From positions 1 to 46,632 of the IMG/VR virus record IMGVR_UViG_3300050019_000128: a stretch of DNA of 46,632 nucleotides, one strand, 5' to 3'. Below are positions 38,527 through 46,279 of the stretch, in pieces. The position numbers were made by a program, and so were the translations under genes. The notes under the pieces are model-generated. The model was not told where the DNA came from. It was given only the letters and a program-made list of their open reading frames with translations, and did not search any database. Origin of the DNA: a virus. Positions within the stretch are counted from its first letter, which is position 1. Each line of letters opens with the position of its first letter.

Positions 38527-39747
38527 ATGCCGACGACAACCGTTATGCTCAAAGACGGCCGCCAGGTAAAACTTGGCCGTATCCGCCCCAAGGTCCGCCC
38601 GCAAGCCCTCCGATTCTCCGCGTACTATGATGCGGCCAAGGACACAACTCCCCCGCCGGCCAGCGTTGACTATTCGGTCAAGTCCATGGCGGCTATCAAG
38701 CAAATGTACCTGAACGACCAGTACGGCGATTGCGTCATCGCCTCGGCCTACCACCAAGAGGGCATCTGGTCGGGCAACGAGACCGGCACGCCAGTCCTCG
38801 GGACGGACGCCGAAGTTTACGCCGCCTATCAAACCATTTGTGGTCCCGGCGACAATGGCTGCGACATCTCCGCGGTCCTCAACTACACGCGCGACAACGG
38901 CCTCAAGTTCAACGGGGTCACCAAGAAGATCGCCGGCTACGTCGCCATCGACTGGACCAACAAGACTGAAGTCCAGGTTGCCATCGACCTGTTCGGCAGT
39001 CTGAAGCTTGGCATCAATCTCCCCGGTGACTGGACCTGCACGAATTGCACCTGGGACATTACCAACAGCAGCATCGTCGGCGGCCACGACGTTCCCTGTG
39101 TTGGCTACACCGAAACCGGGGTTCAGATTTGCACCTGGGCTGGCATCGTCACGATCACCTGGGCGGCCTTTGCGAACACGACCTGGATCGAGGAATGTTA
39201 CTGCGTACTGTCGCCGGATTGGACGTCGAACGCCAATCTGTCTCCGAACGGTATCGACGTGGCTACTTTGACGGCGGACTTGGCCAAGCTGGGCGCCGGC
39301 ACAATTCCTCCGCTGGGACCTGGCCCGGTAAATCCTCCCCCGACCTGTCCGGCCGGTCAGCATCTTGACCCGGTAACGAATCAATGCGTGCCGGATGTTG
39401 GCCCACCACCGCCGCCGCCACCGCCTCCTCCTGGGCCGATCACGTCCACGGGAACGCTGACCATCCCCGCCCTGGCGGTTCCCGGCCTCCTCGGCCACGT
39501 CTCCTACACGACTCCGACGACGGTTCAGGTCACCGTTCAGAGCGGGGCGAGTCATGGGGACAGTCTGAACACCATCGTTATCCCGCCATGGCTCATGTCC
39601 CTCTTCCGTATATTCTGCTCGGGGATCATCCCCATCCCTCCGCAGTGGGCGCCGATCGTGGCCATCGTTTGCGGGTTCCTCCCTCCTCCAACGCCTGTCC
39701 CGGTGCCGGTTCCAGTTGGGGCGTCTCCTTGCGCCGGCTGCAAGTGA
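38527..39747 (+). CDS. papain-like (C39/C1-type) cysteine peptidase
   Basis: A 406-residue protein; GAAAGGA precedes ATG. The N-terminal domain carries QYGDCVIASAYH with nucleophile C69, SSIVGGHDVPCVGY with H187, and CTWAGIVTITWAAF (W204), as in papain-fold peptidases. A Pro-rich linker (ten prolines, about residues 290-300) leads to a hydrophobic C-terminal region (FCSGIIPIPPQWAPIVAIVC) and a CAGCK tail. It could mature virion or host proteins, or cut peptidoglycan cross-links. No other lysis enzyme is recognised in this genome, so a lysis role is worth testing. Confidence 0.65.
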   Translation: MPTTTVMLKDGRQVKLGRIRPKVRPQALRFSAYYDAAKDTTPPPASVDYSVKSMAAIKQMYLNDQYGDCVIASAYHQEGIWSGNETGTPVLGTDAEVYAAYQTICGPGDNGCDISAVLNYTRDNGLKFNGVTKKIAGYVAIDWTNKTEVQVAIDLFGSLKLGINLPGDWTCTNCTWDITNSSIVGGHDVPCVGYTETGVQICTWAGIVTITWAAFANTTWIEECYCVLSPDWTSNANLSPNGIDVATLTADLAKLGAGTIPPLGPGPVNPPPTCPAGQHLDPVTNQCVPDVGPPPPPPPPPPGPITSTGTLTIPALAVPGLLGHVSYTTPTTVQVTVQSGASHGDSLNTIVIPPWLMSLFRIFCSGIIPIPPQWAPIVAIVCGFLPPPTPVPVPVPVGASPCAGCK

Positions 39748-39768
39748 AGGGGTAAGATCGAGGAAAAG

Positions 39769-39876
39769 TTGGATGAAGTCCTTGACCTGCTCAGGGCTAA
39801 GGGCTTGGTAGAGGCGACCGCCGCCCTAAAACAACACACAGAATCTCTAAAAGCGGCTGTTGCCGCTAACACTTAA
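39769..39876 (+). CDS. possible small protein (35 residues)
   Basis: A TTG at 39769 after GAGGA opens LDEVLDLLRAKGLVEATAAL, ending in LKAAVAANT. The end resembles ALAAAVAANT of the next protein, so it may be a partial duplicate. Helical. The start is non-standard and the gene is uncertain, but codon use looks coding. Confidence 0.35.
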   Translation: MDEVLDLLRAKGLVEATAALKQHTESLKAAVAANT

Positions 39877-39894
39877 ACCAAGGAGTCTCTGTCC

Positions 39895-40218
39895 ATGCCG
39901 AATCCCATTGTTGACGCCGCTGTTGCCCAGATCACCGCCTCGGATAACGTCATTGATTCCGCCGTCGTGCTGGTCAACCAGATCGCCCAGATGATTACTG
40001 ATGCCGTGGCCGCCGCCATCGCCAACGGAGCGACACCAGCCGAGTTGCTGCCGGTTTCGGACCTGACCGTCACCCTGAAGACCAAGAGTGACGCGCTGGC
40101 TGCCGCCGTGGCCGCAAATACCCCAGCCCCGGCCCCGACGCCGGCCCAGGCGAAGAAGATCGCGCGACTTCGAAGGCAGCGTAAACCTTCATTTGACGTA
40201 TTAGATAAAATGAAGTAG
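39895..40218 (+). CDS. conserved helical phage protein
   Basis: A 107-residue protein; AAGGAG precedes ATG. VDAAVAQITASDNVIDSAVV and LVNQIAQMITDAVAAAIANG form a coiled-coil, followed by SDALAAAVAANTPAPAPTPA and a basic tail. This pattern recurs in small phage proteins near lysis or capsid genes. Element copy i encodes KPSFDVL within ten residues of the C-terminus. Confidence 0.6.
   Translation: MPNPIVDAAVAQITASDNVIDSAVVLVNQIAQMITDAVAAAIANGATPAELLPVSDLTVTLKTKSDALAAAVAANTPAPAPTPAQAKKIARLRRQRKPSFDVLDKMK
40182..40200. repeat. dispersed palindromic element, copy i (hybrid, within CDS)
   Basis: TAAACCTTCATTTGACGTA lies in frame near the 3' end of the 39895 gene. The reverse strand reads TACGTCAAATGAAGGTTTA, almost identical to copies d and e. 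Confidence 0.65.
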
Positions 40219-40280
40219 TATTTCCGCTACCTAGGCTCCCGTGTTGCAATAGATTGGTCACCTGTTTCTCTGGAGGTTTT

Positions 40281-40631
40281 ATGAAGCTGATTCTCGGAAT
40301 CTTTGCGTTGATCGTGGGCATCTTGCTCATGGTCAGTCCGTCCAGTGCCGGCCTGTTCAAGAACAAGAACCGGTCGGCTTCGTCTTGTGCGGGTGCAACC
40401 GCGGCCTGTGCAGGCGCCGTCGAGATGCAGGCGGCCTGTACAGCCGTGGTGGTTCAAACGGCCCCGGCTCCTATTCCGAAAGTTGCCGTTGCTCCTGTGG
40501 CCCAGGTTGCAGCTCCGGCCTGTGCAGGTGTAGCAGCGACGGCATGCGCACCGGCGGCTTCCGCATGCGCTCCGGCGGCGACTGCTTGTAGTGGGACTTC
40601 CGCGCGACGTGGCCTGTTCGGCAGACGTTAA
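40281..40631 (+). CDS. exported Ala/Cys-rich small protein
   Basis: A 116-residue protein; ATG 40281 has a GGAGG site. MKLILGIFALIVGILLMVSP then SSA|G is a clear signal peptide (cleavage near residue 23). The mature part is Ala-rich with seven Cys in short repeats (SCAGATAAC, PACAG, TACAP, SACAP, TACSG) and ends RRGLFGRR. It is followed by a strong terminator. Unknown function; it may form a disulfide-linked or metal-binding surface protein. A bacterial origin is possible. Confidence 0.65.
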   Translation: MKLILGIFALIVGILLMVSPSSAGLFKNKNRSASSCAGATAACAGAVEMQAACTAVVVQTAPAPIPKVAVAPVAQVAAPACAGVAATACAPAASACAPAATACSGTSARRGLFGRR

Positions 40632-40668
40632 TTCACGCGAGTTGGATGCTGTCATGGGCGGTCCAACG

Positions 40669-40702
40669 AGCCGGCTTCCTGTGTGGGAAGCCGGCTTTTT
40701 TT
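40669..40702 (+). terminator. strong rho-independent terminator
   Basis: AGCCGGCTTCC pairs with GGAAGCCGGCT around a 6-base loop, followed by a run of seven T. It ends the unit containing the peptidase and exported protein genes. Confidence 0.9.
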
Positions 40703-40716
40703 ATGGGAGAAGCCAG

Positions 40717-40989
40717 ATGAAAGTTGCCATTTACGATGCGGAGCATGAGGCGATTCTCGAAGCCTACAAAGAATGCATCAAGCAAGAATTTATGGCTCTG
40801 GACAACAGCGTTCTTTCCAACGATGCAAGCGGCAAGCAGAACTTCTCCTCGGCGATGGCAAGGCTTAGGCTTGTCTTGCATGGGGCAATTGGGGCTATCG
40901 AAACATTTTGGGAGGCTAACGATGCAGCTAACGATAAAATGCCCGGCAATGAAGGTCTACCACATCAGCGATACGCTGAAGCAGACTGA
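40717..40989 (+). CDS. hypothetical protein
   Basis: A 90-residue protein from ATG 40717 with GGGAG upstream. MKVAIYDAEHEAILEAYKEC, FMALDNSVLSNDASGKQNFS and MARLRLVLHGAIGAIETFWE form a helical bundle-like sequence. It overlaps the next gene by 68 bases. Family unknown. Confidence 0.6.
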   Translation: MKVAIYDAEHEAILEAYKECIKQEFMALDNSVLSNDASGKQNFSSAMARLRLVLHGAIGAIETFWEANDAANDKMPGNEGLPHQRYAEAD

Positions 40990-41335
40990 GAGAATCAAGT
41001 CCCCTGTCATCACATCGGACGGGCAGGAAGGTGAGCTGCTCTGGCCGGCTACAATGATTCGTAAGGACCGGTTCTGGATTTGGTGGGTTGACAAAACGCC
41101 GGCCACAAGCACTCCTGAAAGCGGTCTCAAGTGCGAAGTCGATCTTGAGCCAGAGTTGGTGTGGGGGCCATTCGCATTTCCGGTCAAGGCCAGCGGCTTC
41201 ATAATCCTGGGAGGTCAATCGTTCAAGTTGGTTGGCACCTTCCCCATGGCGACCGCTCTGCCTGTTGGTAAAGACCCTGCTGGATTTGAAATATGGGAAG
41301 TCCAGCCGGTAACTGCTACACTGGACATCCTATGA
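40922..41335 (+). CDS. hypothetical protein
   Basis: A 137-residue protein; ATG 40922 follows a strong GGGAGG site inside the preceding gene. MQLTIKCPAMKVYHISDTLK, RKDRFWIWWVDKTP and KASGFIILGGQSFKLVGTFP suggest a beta-rich fold. Its stop overlaps the phosphatase start, so the two are coupled; it might be a phosphatase partner, but nothing proves it. Confidence 0.6.
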   Translation: MQLTIKCPAMKVYHISDTLKQTERIKSPVITSDGQEGELLWPATMIRKDRFWIWWVDKTPATSTPESGLKCEVDLEPELVWGPFAFPVKASGFIILGGQSFKLVGTFPMATALPVGKDPAGFEIWEVQPVTATLDIL

Positions 41336-41727
41336 GCGACTTCACCGAAATCATTCCCAACTTGTGGATGGGTGGCGAGCAACTGCCGGCGATGCCTAGC
41401 GGGTTTGACGCGGTTGTTGACTGCCGGGAGTTGGGCGATTGGTCGTTAATCGGGCCTCCATACCTGCACATTCCGATGATCGATGGCCCTGTTCTTCCAA
41501 AAGAATGTCTCATCGAAATTGGCATTAGCTTTGTCTATAACGCTGTTTTGCCAGGACTGAAAACATTGGTCCATTGCGCAGAGGGCCATAATCGAAGTGG
41601 TTTGATAGTTGGAGCATTCTTGATCCGCTGCAATTGGGAGGCTCAAGACGCAATCGACCTGATCCGCTCAAAACGTCCAGGCGCCTTGACGAACCAGACC
41701 TTTGTTAACTACCTTCTACAGTTATAA
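41332..41727 (+). CDS. dual-specificity / tyrosine phosphatase
   Basis: A 131-residue protein; ATGA overlap with the previous gene. The catalytic loop HCAEGHNRSG has H81, C82, R88 and S89 in the exact HC(x5)RS arrangement, and D51 in the IPMIDGP segment is a plausible general acid. FTEIIPNLWMGGE is the usual family start. Length fits compact DSPs. In a phage it may reverse host protein phosphorylation or remove signals used by defence or cell cycle (inference). Confidence 0.85.
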   Translation: MSDFTEIIPNLWMGGEQLPAMPSGFDAVVDCRELGDWSLIGPPYLHIPMIDGPVLPKECLIEIGISFVYNAVLPGLKTLVHCAEGHNRSGLIVGAFLIRCNWEAQDAIDLIRSKRPGALTNQTFVNYLLQL

Positions 41728-41746
41728 ACGCTTCATGACGAGGCGG

Positions 41747-41794
41747 CCCACTGAGCCGGCGCTACGTGAGACGAGAGGGCCAGTGGGTACTTTT
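41747..41794 (+). promoter_or_regulatory. hairpin between phosphatase and next gene
   Basis: CCCACTG-A-GCC (41747-41757) pairs with GGC-CAGTGGG (41778-41787) with one bulge, followed by TACTTTTA. Possibly a weak terminator or processing site. Confidence 0.4.
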
Positions 41795-41810
41795 ATAAAG
41801 GGGTTGTGCG

Positions 41811-42191
41811 ATGGCGAATGAGATCAGCTTTACAGCTTCATTGACCTGCAACAAGCCGTCGATCATGTCCTCGGCTATCGCCAGGTCGATCACATCTTTG
41901 CTGCGAAACATGACCGGCGTGAACTACATTCAGGACACGCTTCTCGTCACGACAGCCGAAATGGCCATTCCCCTTGGACTCGTCACAAGCCCCCACTGGA
42001 GCTTTTGGTACAACTTGGACCCATCTAATTACGTCCAGATTTACGATGCAACCGGTCAGTCCGCGCATTGTTTAGTGAGGCTTTTGGCTGGAGACTGCGC
42101 GTTCATTCCGCTCGAAACAACCCTTACGGCGCCCTTCGCCAAAGCCAACACGGCATCTGTACAACTTGAGTACCTGATCCTCAGCTTGTAA
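41811..42191 (+). CDS. small virion-associated protein
   Basis: A 126-residue protein; AAGGGG precedes ATG. HWSFWYNLDPSNYVQIYDAT and CLVRLLAGDCAFIPLETTLT show alternating strands of a small beta-sandwich typical of minor phage structural proteins. It precedes the scaffold gene. Precise role unknown. Confidence 0.6.
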   Translation: MANEISFTASLTCNKPSIMSSAIARSITSLLRNMTGVNYIQDTLLVTTAEMAIPLGLVTSPHWSFWYNLDPSNYVQIYDATGQSAHCLVRLLAGDCAFIPLETTLTAPFAKANTASVQLEYLILSL

Positions 42192-42268
42192 ATCTCCTTG
42201 CTTATTTCCCAAGTCAGCTATAGACTCCCCTGCATGACACTCCATCGCCAGGGAAGTGGCAAAGCGCA

Positions 42269-43279
42269 ATGCCCGAACCCATTGCTCCCGTCAAGGAAGA
42301 AGATCAATACGAGATCGGCAATACCGATTACGTGATTGATGACGGTAAGACTAATCCTTCAAATGAAGGATTAGATCGCCCCCGCAATCCGGACGGAACC
42401 TTCGCTCCCATCAAGCCAGTCACCGTCGTAACAGCAGCAGCCGTCGCCACTCCCTCGCCCCCGGCCCCCGAACGAGCCCCTCAGTACCTCATCGAAGCGG
42501 CCAGAGACTTCGGCCTCACCGACGACGAAATCGACGCCATGCCGGTCAACGTCCTTCACAAGACGATGTTCCAAGCCCAACGTCGCATGGACATGGTTCG
42601 CCAGCAATCCACCCGCCAGCAGACCATTCAAGACGGCCAAGTCCGCAACCCCGAACCGGTCAAAGACGAACTCGACTTCGAGATCGACGAAGAGAACCTT
42701 CACCCGACCATCGCCAAGGGGCTCTCGACCCTCCGGACCCGCGCTAAAGCGGAACGCGATGAGAACCGCGCCCTTCGCAACGAAGTGCAGGCCCTCCGCA
42801 CCCGCGACGAACAGCGGGAGTTGAACCGGGCCGCCGCGATCTATGACGCCGCGTTCCAGGGCCTCGGCGAAGAGTTTGAGCCGATCATCGGCAAGGGCGC
42901 CGGCCGGGACATGGACAACAAGACTCCCGAATACAAACGCCGCATCGCCATCCTGACCGAAGCGGGCGCTGATCCGCGCACGCACACGCCGGCCCAGGTC
43001 AAAGCTAAGGTCAAGGCCGCGGCCGACACCCTCTTCCCGCGCACGACCAAGACGGCCGCCGCCGATGCTTACGCCGAGGTCACCGAGCCCAAGAAGAACG
43101 GCAAGGCCCCGCGCATCACTACCGAAGAGTGGAACGATGCCGCCTTAGTCCGTCCGACAGGCCGAAAAGTCGATGATGAGCCTCCTTCGGAGAAGAAGGC
43201 TGTTAGGAACTTGGCCGCGAAGATGCGGGAACAAGACGACGTGATAGCCGATTCCGAAGAACTCGAAGGTTTTCTATAA
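42269..43279 (+). CDS. capsid scaffold protein
   Basis: A 336-residue acidic protein directly before the capsid gene. The N-terminal 85 residues are disordered and hold element copy j (NPSNEGL, about residues 29-35). Then QYLIEAARDFGLTDDEIDAM, a coiled middle (ALRNEVQALRTRDEQRELNR) and a C-terminus ending in DDVIADSEELEGFL. Size, acidity, coil and position are typical of podovirus scaffolds. The ribosome site is weak. Confidence 0.7.
   Translation: MPEPIAPVKEEDQYEIGNTDYVIDDGKTNPSNEGLDRPRNPDGTFAPIKPVTVVTAAAVATPSPPAPERAPQYLIEAARDFGLTDDEIDAMPVNVLHKTMFQAQRRMDMVRQQSTRQQTIQDGQVRNPEPVKDELDFEIDEENLHPTIAKGLSTLRTRAKAERDENRALRNEVQALRTRDEQRELNRAAAIYDAAFQGLGEEFEPIIGKGAGRDMDNKTPEYKRRIAILTEAGADPRTHTPAQVKAKVKAAADTLFPRTTKTAAADAYAEVTEPKKNGKAPRITTEEWNDAALVRPTGRKVDDEPPSEKKAVRNLAAKMREQDDVIADSEELEGFL
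42351..42374. repeat. dispersed palindromic element, copy j (longest, within CDS)
   Basis: The arms CTAATCCTTCA and TGAAGGATTAG (11 bases each, perfect) flank AA. It is the longest copy, in frame in the disordered N-terminus of the scaffold. Confidence 0.8.
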
Positions 43280-43305
43280 ACGCCAGATGAGACAAGGAAC
43301 TTCTC

Positions 43306-44349
43306 GTGGCCGTCATTCAAGCCGAAAATGTCCTGGACTTCGTGAACGATACCCTGAAAGACCTGGGCAAGCCCAAGTTCACGGACATCAGCTCGAACCT
43401 GCAACGCCATCCGGCGGTAAAGCAGCTCATGCGCAAGAACCGGGTTGTGCTCGAATCCGGCTCGGGGATTCAGTTTAACGTGCTGGTTGCCCAGAGCAAC
43501 GCCTTCCGCAACGTGGCCCTGGCCGAGTCGGATAACGTCAACCTGGTTGACGGTATGGTCCAGGCTTCCACCTTCTGGCGGAACTCGAACACGTCGTACA
43601 TGCTGATCGGCCAGCTCATGGCGATGAACCGGGAACCGGCCCGGATCGTCGATTACGTGAAGCAACAGCGAATCATGTCGCTCATCAGTTTCGCGGACGG
43701 CATGGAAACCAACTTTTGGAACGCGCCGCCCTCGACCGATACGAAAACCCCTCTTGGCCTGCCCTACTGGATCACCAAGAACGCCACGACGGGTTTCAAT
43801 GGCGGCACGCTCACCGGGTACACGAACGTCGCCGGCCTTTCGCCCACGACCTATCCCCAGTGGAACAACTGGACGGCAGGCTATACCGCAGTCAGCCGCG
43901 ATGACTTCATTCGCGGAGTCCGCAAAGCGGCGACCTTCACGAGTTTCATGCCGCCCACGGACGGCATCCCGACCCCGAACACTGGTGATGACTACGGGTT
44001 CTACACCAACTACTCCGTTCTCCAGCCCCTCGAAGAGTCGGCTGAATCGCAGAATGACAACCTCGGCCCTGACCTGGCGAGCCAAGACGGCAAAGTCATC
44101 ATGCGGCGCATACCCGTGATCTGGGTTCCCTGGCTCGAACGCGACACGACGAACCCCTTCTACGGGATCAACTGGGGTTGGTTCAAGACCTACGTGCTGC
44201 GCGGTTGGTGGTTCAAGGAGACGGCAATCCCGTACACGCCGGGACAACATACGGTCGCAAGTCACTTCATAGATTGGACCTACCAGTTCGTCTCTAAAAA
44301 CAGACGTTGCCACTTCGTTTTGAGCAACGGCACCACGTACCCGAGTTGA
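43306..44349 (+). CDS. major capsid protein
   Basis: A 347-residue protein from GTG 43306 with AAGGAAC upstream. It begins with an N-arm and helical FVNDTLKDLGKPKFTDISSN, then SGIQFNVLVAQSNAFRNVAL, and ends in a core rich in Trp and aromatic strands (IPVIWVPWLERDTTNPFYGI). Size and place after the scaffold make it the HK97-fold shell protein. The capsid family cannot be named from sequence alone. Confidence 0.8.
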   Translation: MAVIQAENVLDFVNDTLKDLGKPKFTDISSNLQRHPAVKQLMRKNRVVLESGSGIQFNVLVAQSNAFRNVALAESDNVNLVDGMVQASTFWRNSNTSYMLIGQLMAMNREPARIVDYVKQQRIMSLISFADGMETNFWNAPPSTDTKTPLGLPYWITKNATTGFNGGTLTGYTNVAGLSPTTYPQWNNWTAGYTAVSRDDFIRGVRKAATFTSFMPPTDGIPTPNTGDDYGFYTNYSVLQPLEESAESQNDNLGPDLASQDGKVIMRRIPVIWVPWLERDTTNPFYGINWGWFKTYVLRGWWFKETAIPYTPGQHTVASHFIDWTYQFVSKNRRCHFVLSNGTTYPS

Positions 44350-44352
44350 GCC

Positions 44353-44550
44353 ATGGCAGAATTGAAAGCGGCCGACATTGCCGTCAACTGCAAGAAGGCC
44401 GCAAGAATGTTCAGGAAGGCAATTAAAACCCGTGATTTCAGCGGGTTAACTGATAAGCAGTTGACAACCATCATCGACGGATTTGAGTGTGCCTGCCGGA
44501 ACTATGATCGGATCATGGCATCCCTGAGAGCCGAAGAGAAAGTAGCTTGA
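44353..44550 (+). CDS. small phage protein, paralogue of the 11739 product
   Basis: A 65-residue helical protein 3 bases after the capsid stop. FRKAIKTRDFSGLTDKQLTT followed by IIDGFE aligns with the end of the 11739 product. Cys13, Cys47 and Cys49 are unique to this copy. It might be a capsid-associated factor; function unknown. Confidence 0.6.
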   Translation: MAELKAADIAVNCKKAARMFRKAIKTRDFSGLTDKQLTTIIDGFECACRNYDRIMASLRAEEKVA

Positions 44551-44551
44551 C

Positions 44552-45088
44552 ATGCCGACAGCCGAAGACATCCAGGACTTGAAAGCCGAGCGTGCCAACA
44601 TTCTTGGCGAGGTCTCGAACCACTGCCCCTTTGGCTGCGACAAGGGCGAGCTGGATGAGTACGGCTACTGCCAACATTTGGTCGGCTTCACGAACGACAA
44701 GAAGACGATGGAGACCTTGCAGCTCTGGAAGCGGCAGAACCAGAAGACCGGAGAATGGGCCGAGACGGGGGACAAGTTCGTTTCGGGCCAGCGCAAGCAC
44801 GTAAAGCCGGTCTTGGAGACCGACACCATCGTCAATCCGACTCGGGAGATGATCGACAAAGGCGTGAAGACAATGGTTCAAGCCTGGGTGTCAAGCCGGG
44901 TATATCGGAAGGCTTTACCGCTTGCGTCAAATGACGCACCATCGCCCCAAGTCAAAGAGAAGCCGCGGGTTCTGTGCGACCAGTGCGGGGCGGACTTCAA
45001 GAACGGCAACGGCTTGCGCCTGCACAAGAAGGCCAAGCACTCGGTCACAGCGCCGGTCGAACAGCTCGAAACGTCCGAAGCGATTTAA
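44552..45088 (+). CDS. zinc-binding protein with C2H2 finger
   Basis: A 178-residue protein. Residues 24-42 (HCPFGCDKGELDEYGYCQH) form an N-terminal zinc cluster that I recognise from small proteins after capsid genes in related phages. Residues 140-163 (VLCDQCGADFKNGNGLRLHK...) form a C2H2 finger: C142, C145, H158, H163. Element copy k lies at residues about 125-130, exactly in the linker before the finger, as if the finger was added there. The finger could bind nucleic acid or protein. Confidence 0.65.
   Translation: MPTAEDIQDLKAERANILGEVSNHCPFGCDKGELDEYGYCQHLVGFTNDKKTMETLQLWKRQNQKTGEWAETGDKFVSGQRKHVKPVLETDTIVNPTREMIDKGVKTMVQAWVSSRVYRKALPLASNDAPSPQVKEKPRVLCDQCGADFKNGNGLRLHKKAKHSVTAPVEQLETSEAI
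44923..44938. repeat. dispersed palindromic element, copy k (TGCGTCA arms, within CDS)
   Basis: TGCGTCA-AA-TGACGCA has perfect 7-base arms of the second arm type around AA. It is in frame (ASNDAP) in the linker before a C2H2 finger. Confidence 0.65.
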
Positions 45089-45103
45089 CACAAGGGGATT
45101 CCG

Positions 45104-46096
45104 ATGTCTGTAAAGACGAATCAATACATCAGCCAGACTTCGCAGGACACCGGCGGCGGCCCGAGCCAAGGTATTTGGGGCGACTGCCCGTTGGAAGACT
45201 TGATCCAGTCTTTTGGCGGCGGCATTGGCACCTTTGGCAACCTCATCCAGGATGACTTTTGCCCACTTGCCAGCCCTTCCAACACGACGCCGGCCATCGG
45301 CACCCTTGGCCAGTGGGCCTGCTGGCTCGCCAGCGGCATGACCGTGACCGATGGCGTCGAAGAAGGTGGCGTTGCCAAGTTCGACGGCACGACGGCCAAC
45401 AAGTCCTCAATCCTCACGTCGAACGCCGGTATGTTCCGGTTCATCGGACCAACACCAAACTTCGTCTATGCCGGCGGAAAGTTCTGGATGGAGGCTCGGA
45501 TCGCCCTGGGCTCCGTGGCCGCCTCTCAGCAAGGCGTGTTCTTCGGCCTGGCCGATAACACAAGCTCGCAAATCAACTCCTCGGATACCACGATCATCGC
45601 CTCGGGCGGCAACACGCTGACCACGACGAAGAACCTGCTCGGGTTCTTCAACCGCACCACGACTTCCCCGGCGGATTGGAGCGTCGTCTATCAGCCGGCG
45701 GCCGGCACGGCGGTCTACCCCACGGGACTCACGACCATCGTGAATGACGTGACGGGCGTGAACGAAGTGGCTTACGCGGCAAGCTCGCCGGTCGGGCATG
45801 GAACCGGTTTCGTGAAGATCGGCATGGTCTACGATCCAGGCCCAGCCAACCCTACGCTACAGGCGCCGTCGTCTCCCCCATCCGGTCAGACGGCTGGCAA
45901 TCTCTACCGGCCCATAATCAAGTTCTTCGTGAATGGCCAGTTGCATCCGAAGTTCTTGACAGGTGTGAACGTCCAGGCCACGACGTTTCCGACCAATTGC
46001 GTCTTCGCCCCGGTGTTCAATTACATGAACATTGCCGGGGCCACGGCGCCCGTGTACCTCGACTGGGTTCGGTTTGCCCAACTAGGAAGCTTCTAG
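45104..46096 (+). CDS. virion protein with lectin-like beta-sandwich
   Basis: A 330-residue protein; AAGGGG precedes ATG. After a flexible N-terminus, GGKFWMEARIALGSV, QQGVFFGLADNTSS, RPIIKFFVNGQLH and VYLDWVRFAQLGSF have the strand order of concanavalin-like decoration domains. It is probably attached to capsid. The sugar-binding role is not shown. Confidence 0.6.
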   Translation: MSVKTNQYISQTSQDTGGGPSQGIWGDCPLEDLIQSFGGGIGTFGNLIQDDFCPLASPSNTTPAIGTLGQWACWLASGMTVTDGVEEGGVAKFDGTTANKSSILTSNAGMFRFIGPTPNFVYAGGKFWMEARIALGSVAASQQGVFFGLADNTSSQINSSDTTIIASGGNTLTTTKNLLGFFNRTTTSPADWSVVYQPAAGTAVYPTGLTTIVNDVTGVNEVAYAASSPVGHGTGFVKIGMVYDPGPANPTLQAPSSPPSGQTAGNLYRPIIKFFVNGQLHPKFLTGVNVQATTFPTNCVFAPVFNYMNIAGATAPVYLDWVRFAQLGSF

Positions 46097-46111
46097 GCCT
46101 GGAGCCGGAAG

Positions 46112-46279
46112 ATGCCAGCAAAATCGGAAGCCCAGCGAAAGCTTCTTAACGCCAAGTTTGGGCACGCCTGGGTCAAGAAACACCACTTCGACAACAAGGG
46201 CAAACTTCCAGCCCATGTTAAACCGAAGGCGAAAGCAAAACCCAAGGCCCGCAAGGCCAAGAAAAGGGGAAAACGATGA
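46112..46279 (+). CDS. small Lys/His-rich basic protein (55 residues)
   Basis: ATG 46112 follows GGAGCCGG. The product includes FGHAWVKKHHFDNKGKLPAH and a Lys/Ala/Arg tail (KPKAKAKPKARKAKKRGK). Strongly basic, likely DNA-binding, in the capsid operon. Stop overlaps the next start (ATGA). Confidence 0.65.
   Translation: MPAKSEAQRKLLNAKFGHAWVKKHHFDNKGKLPAHVKPKAKAKPKARKAKKRGKR

Noticed and set aside
38497-39555. 352-residue antisense ORF opposite the peptidase gene
   Set aside because: Arg/Gly-rich shadow frame without ribosome site; the sense frame has a clear peptidase motif set.
43069-44313. 414-residue antisense ORF opposite the capsid gene
   Set aside because: Product is Arg/Val/Gly-rich with no domain and mirrors the strong codon bias of the capsid gene; a shadow frame.
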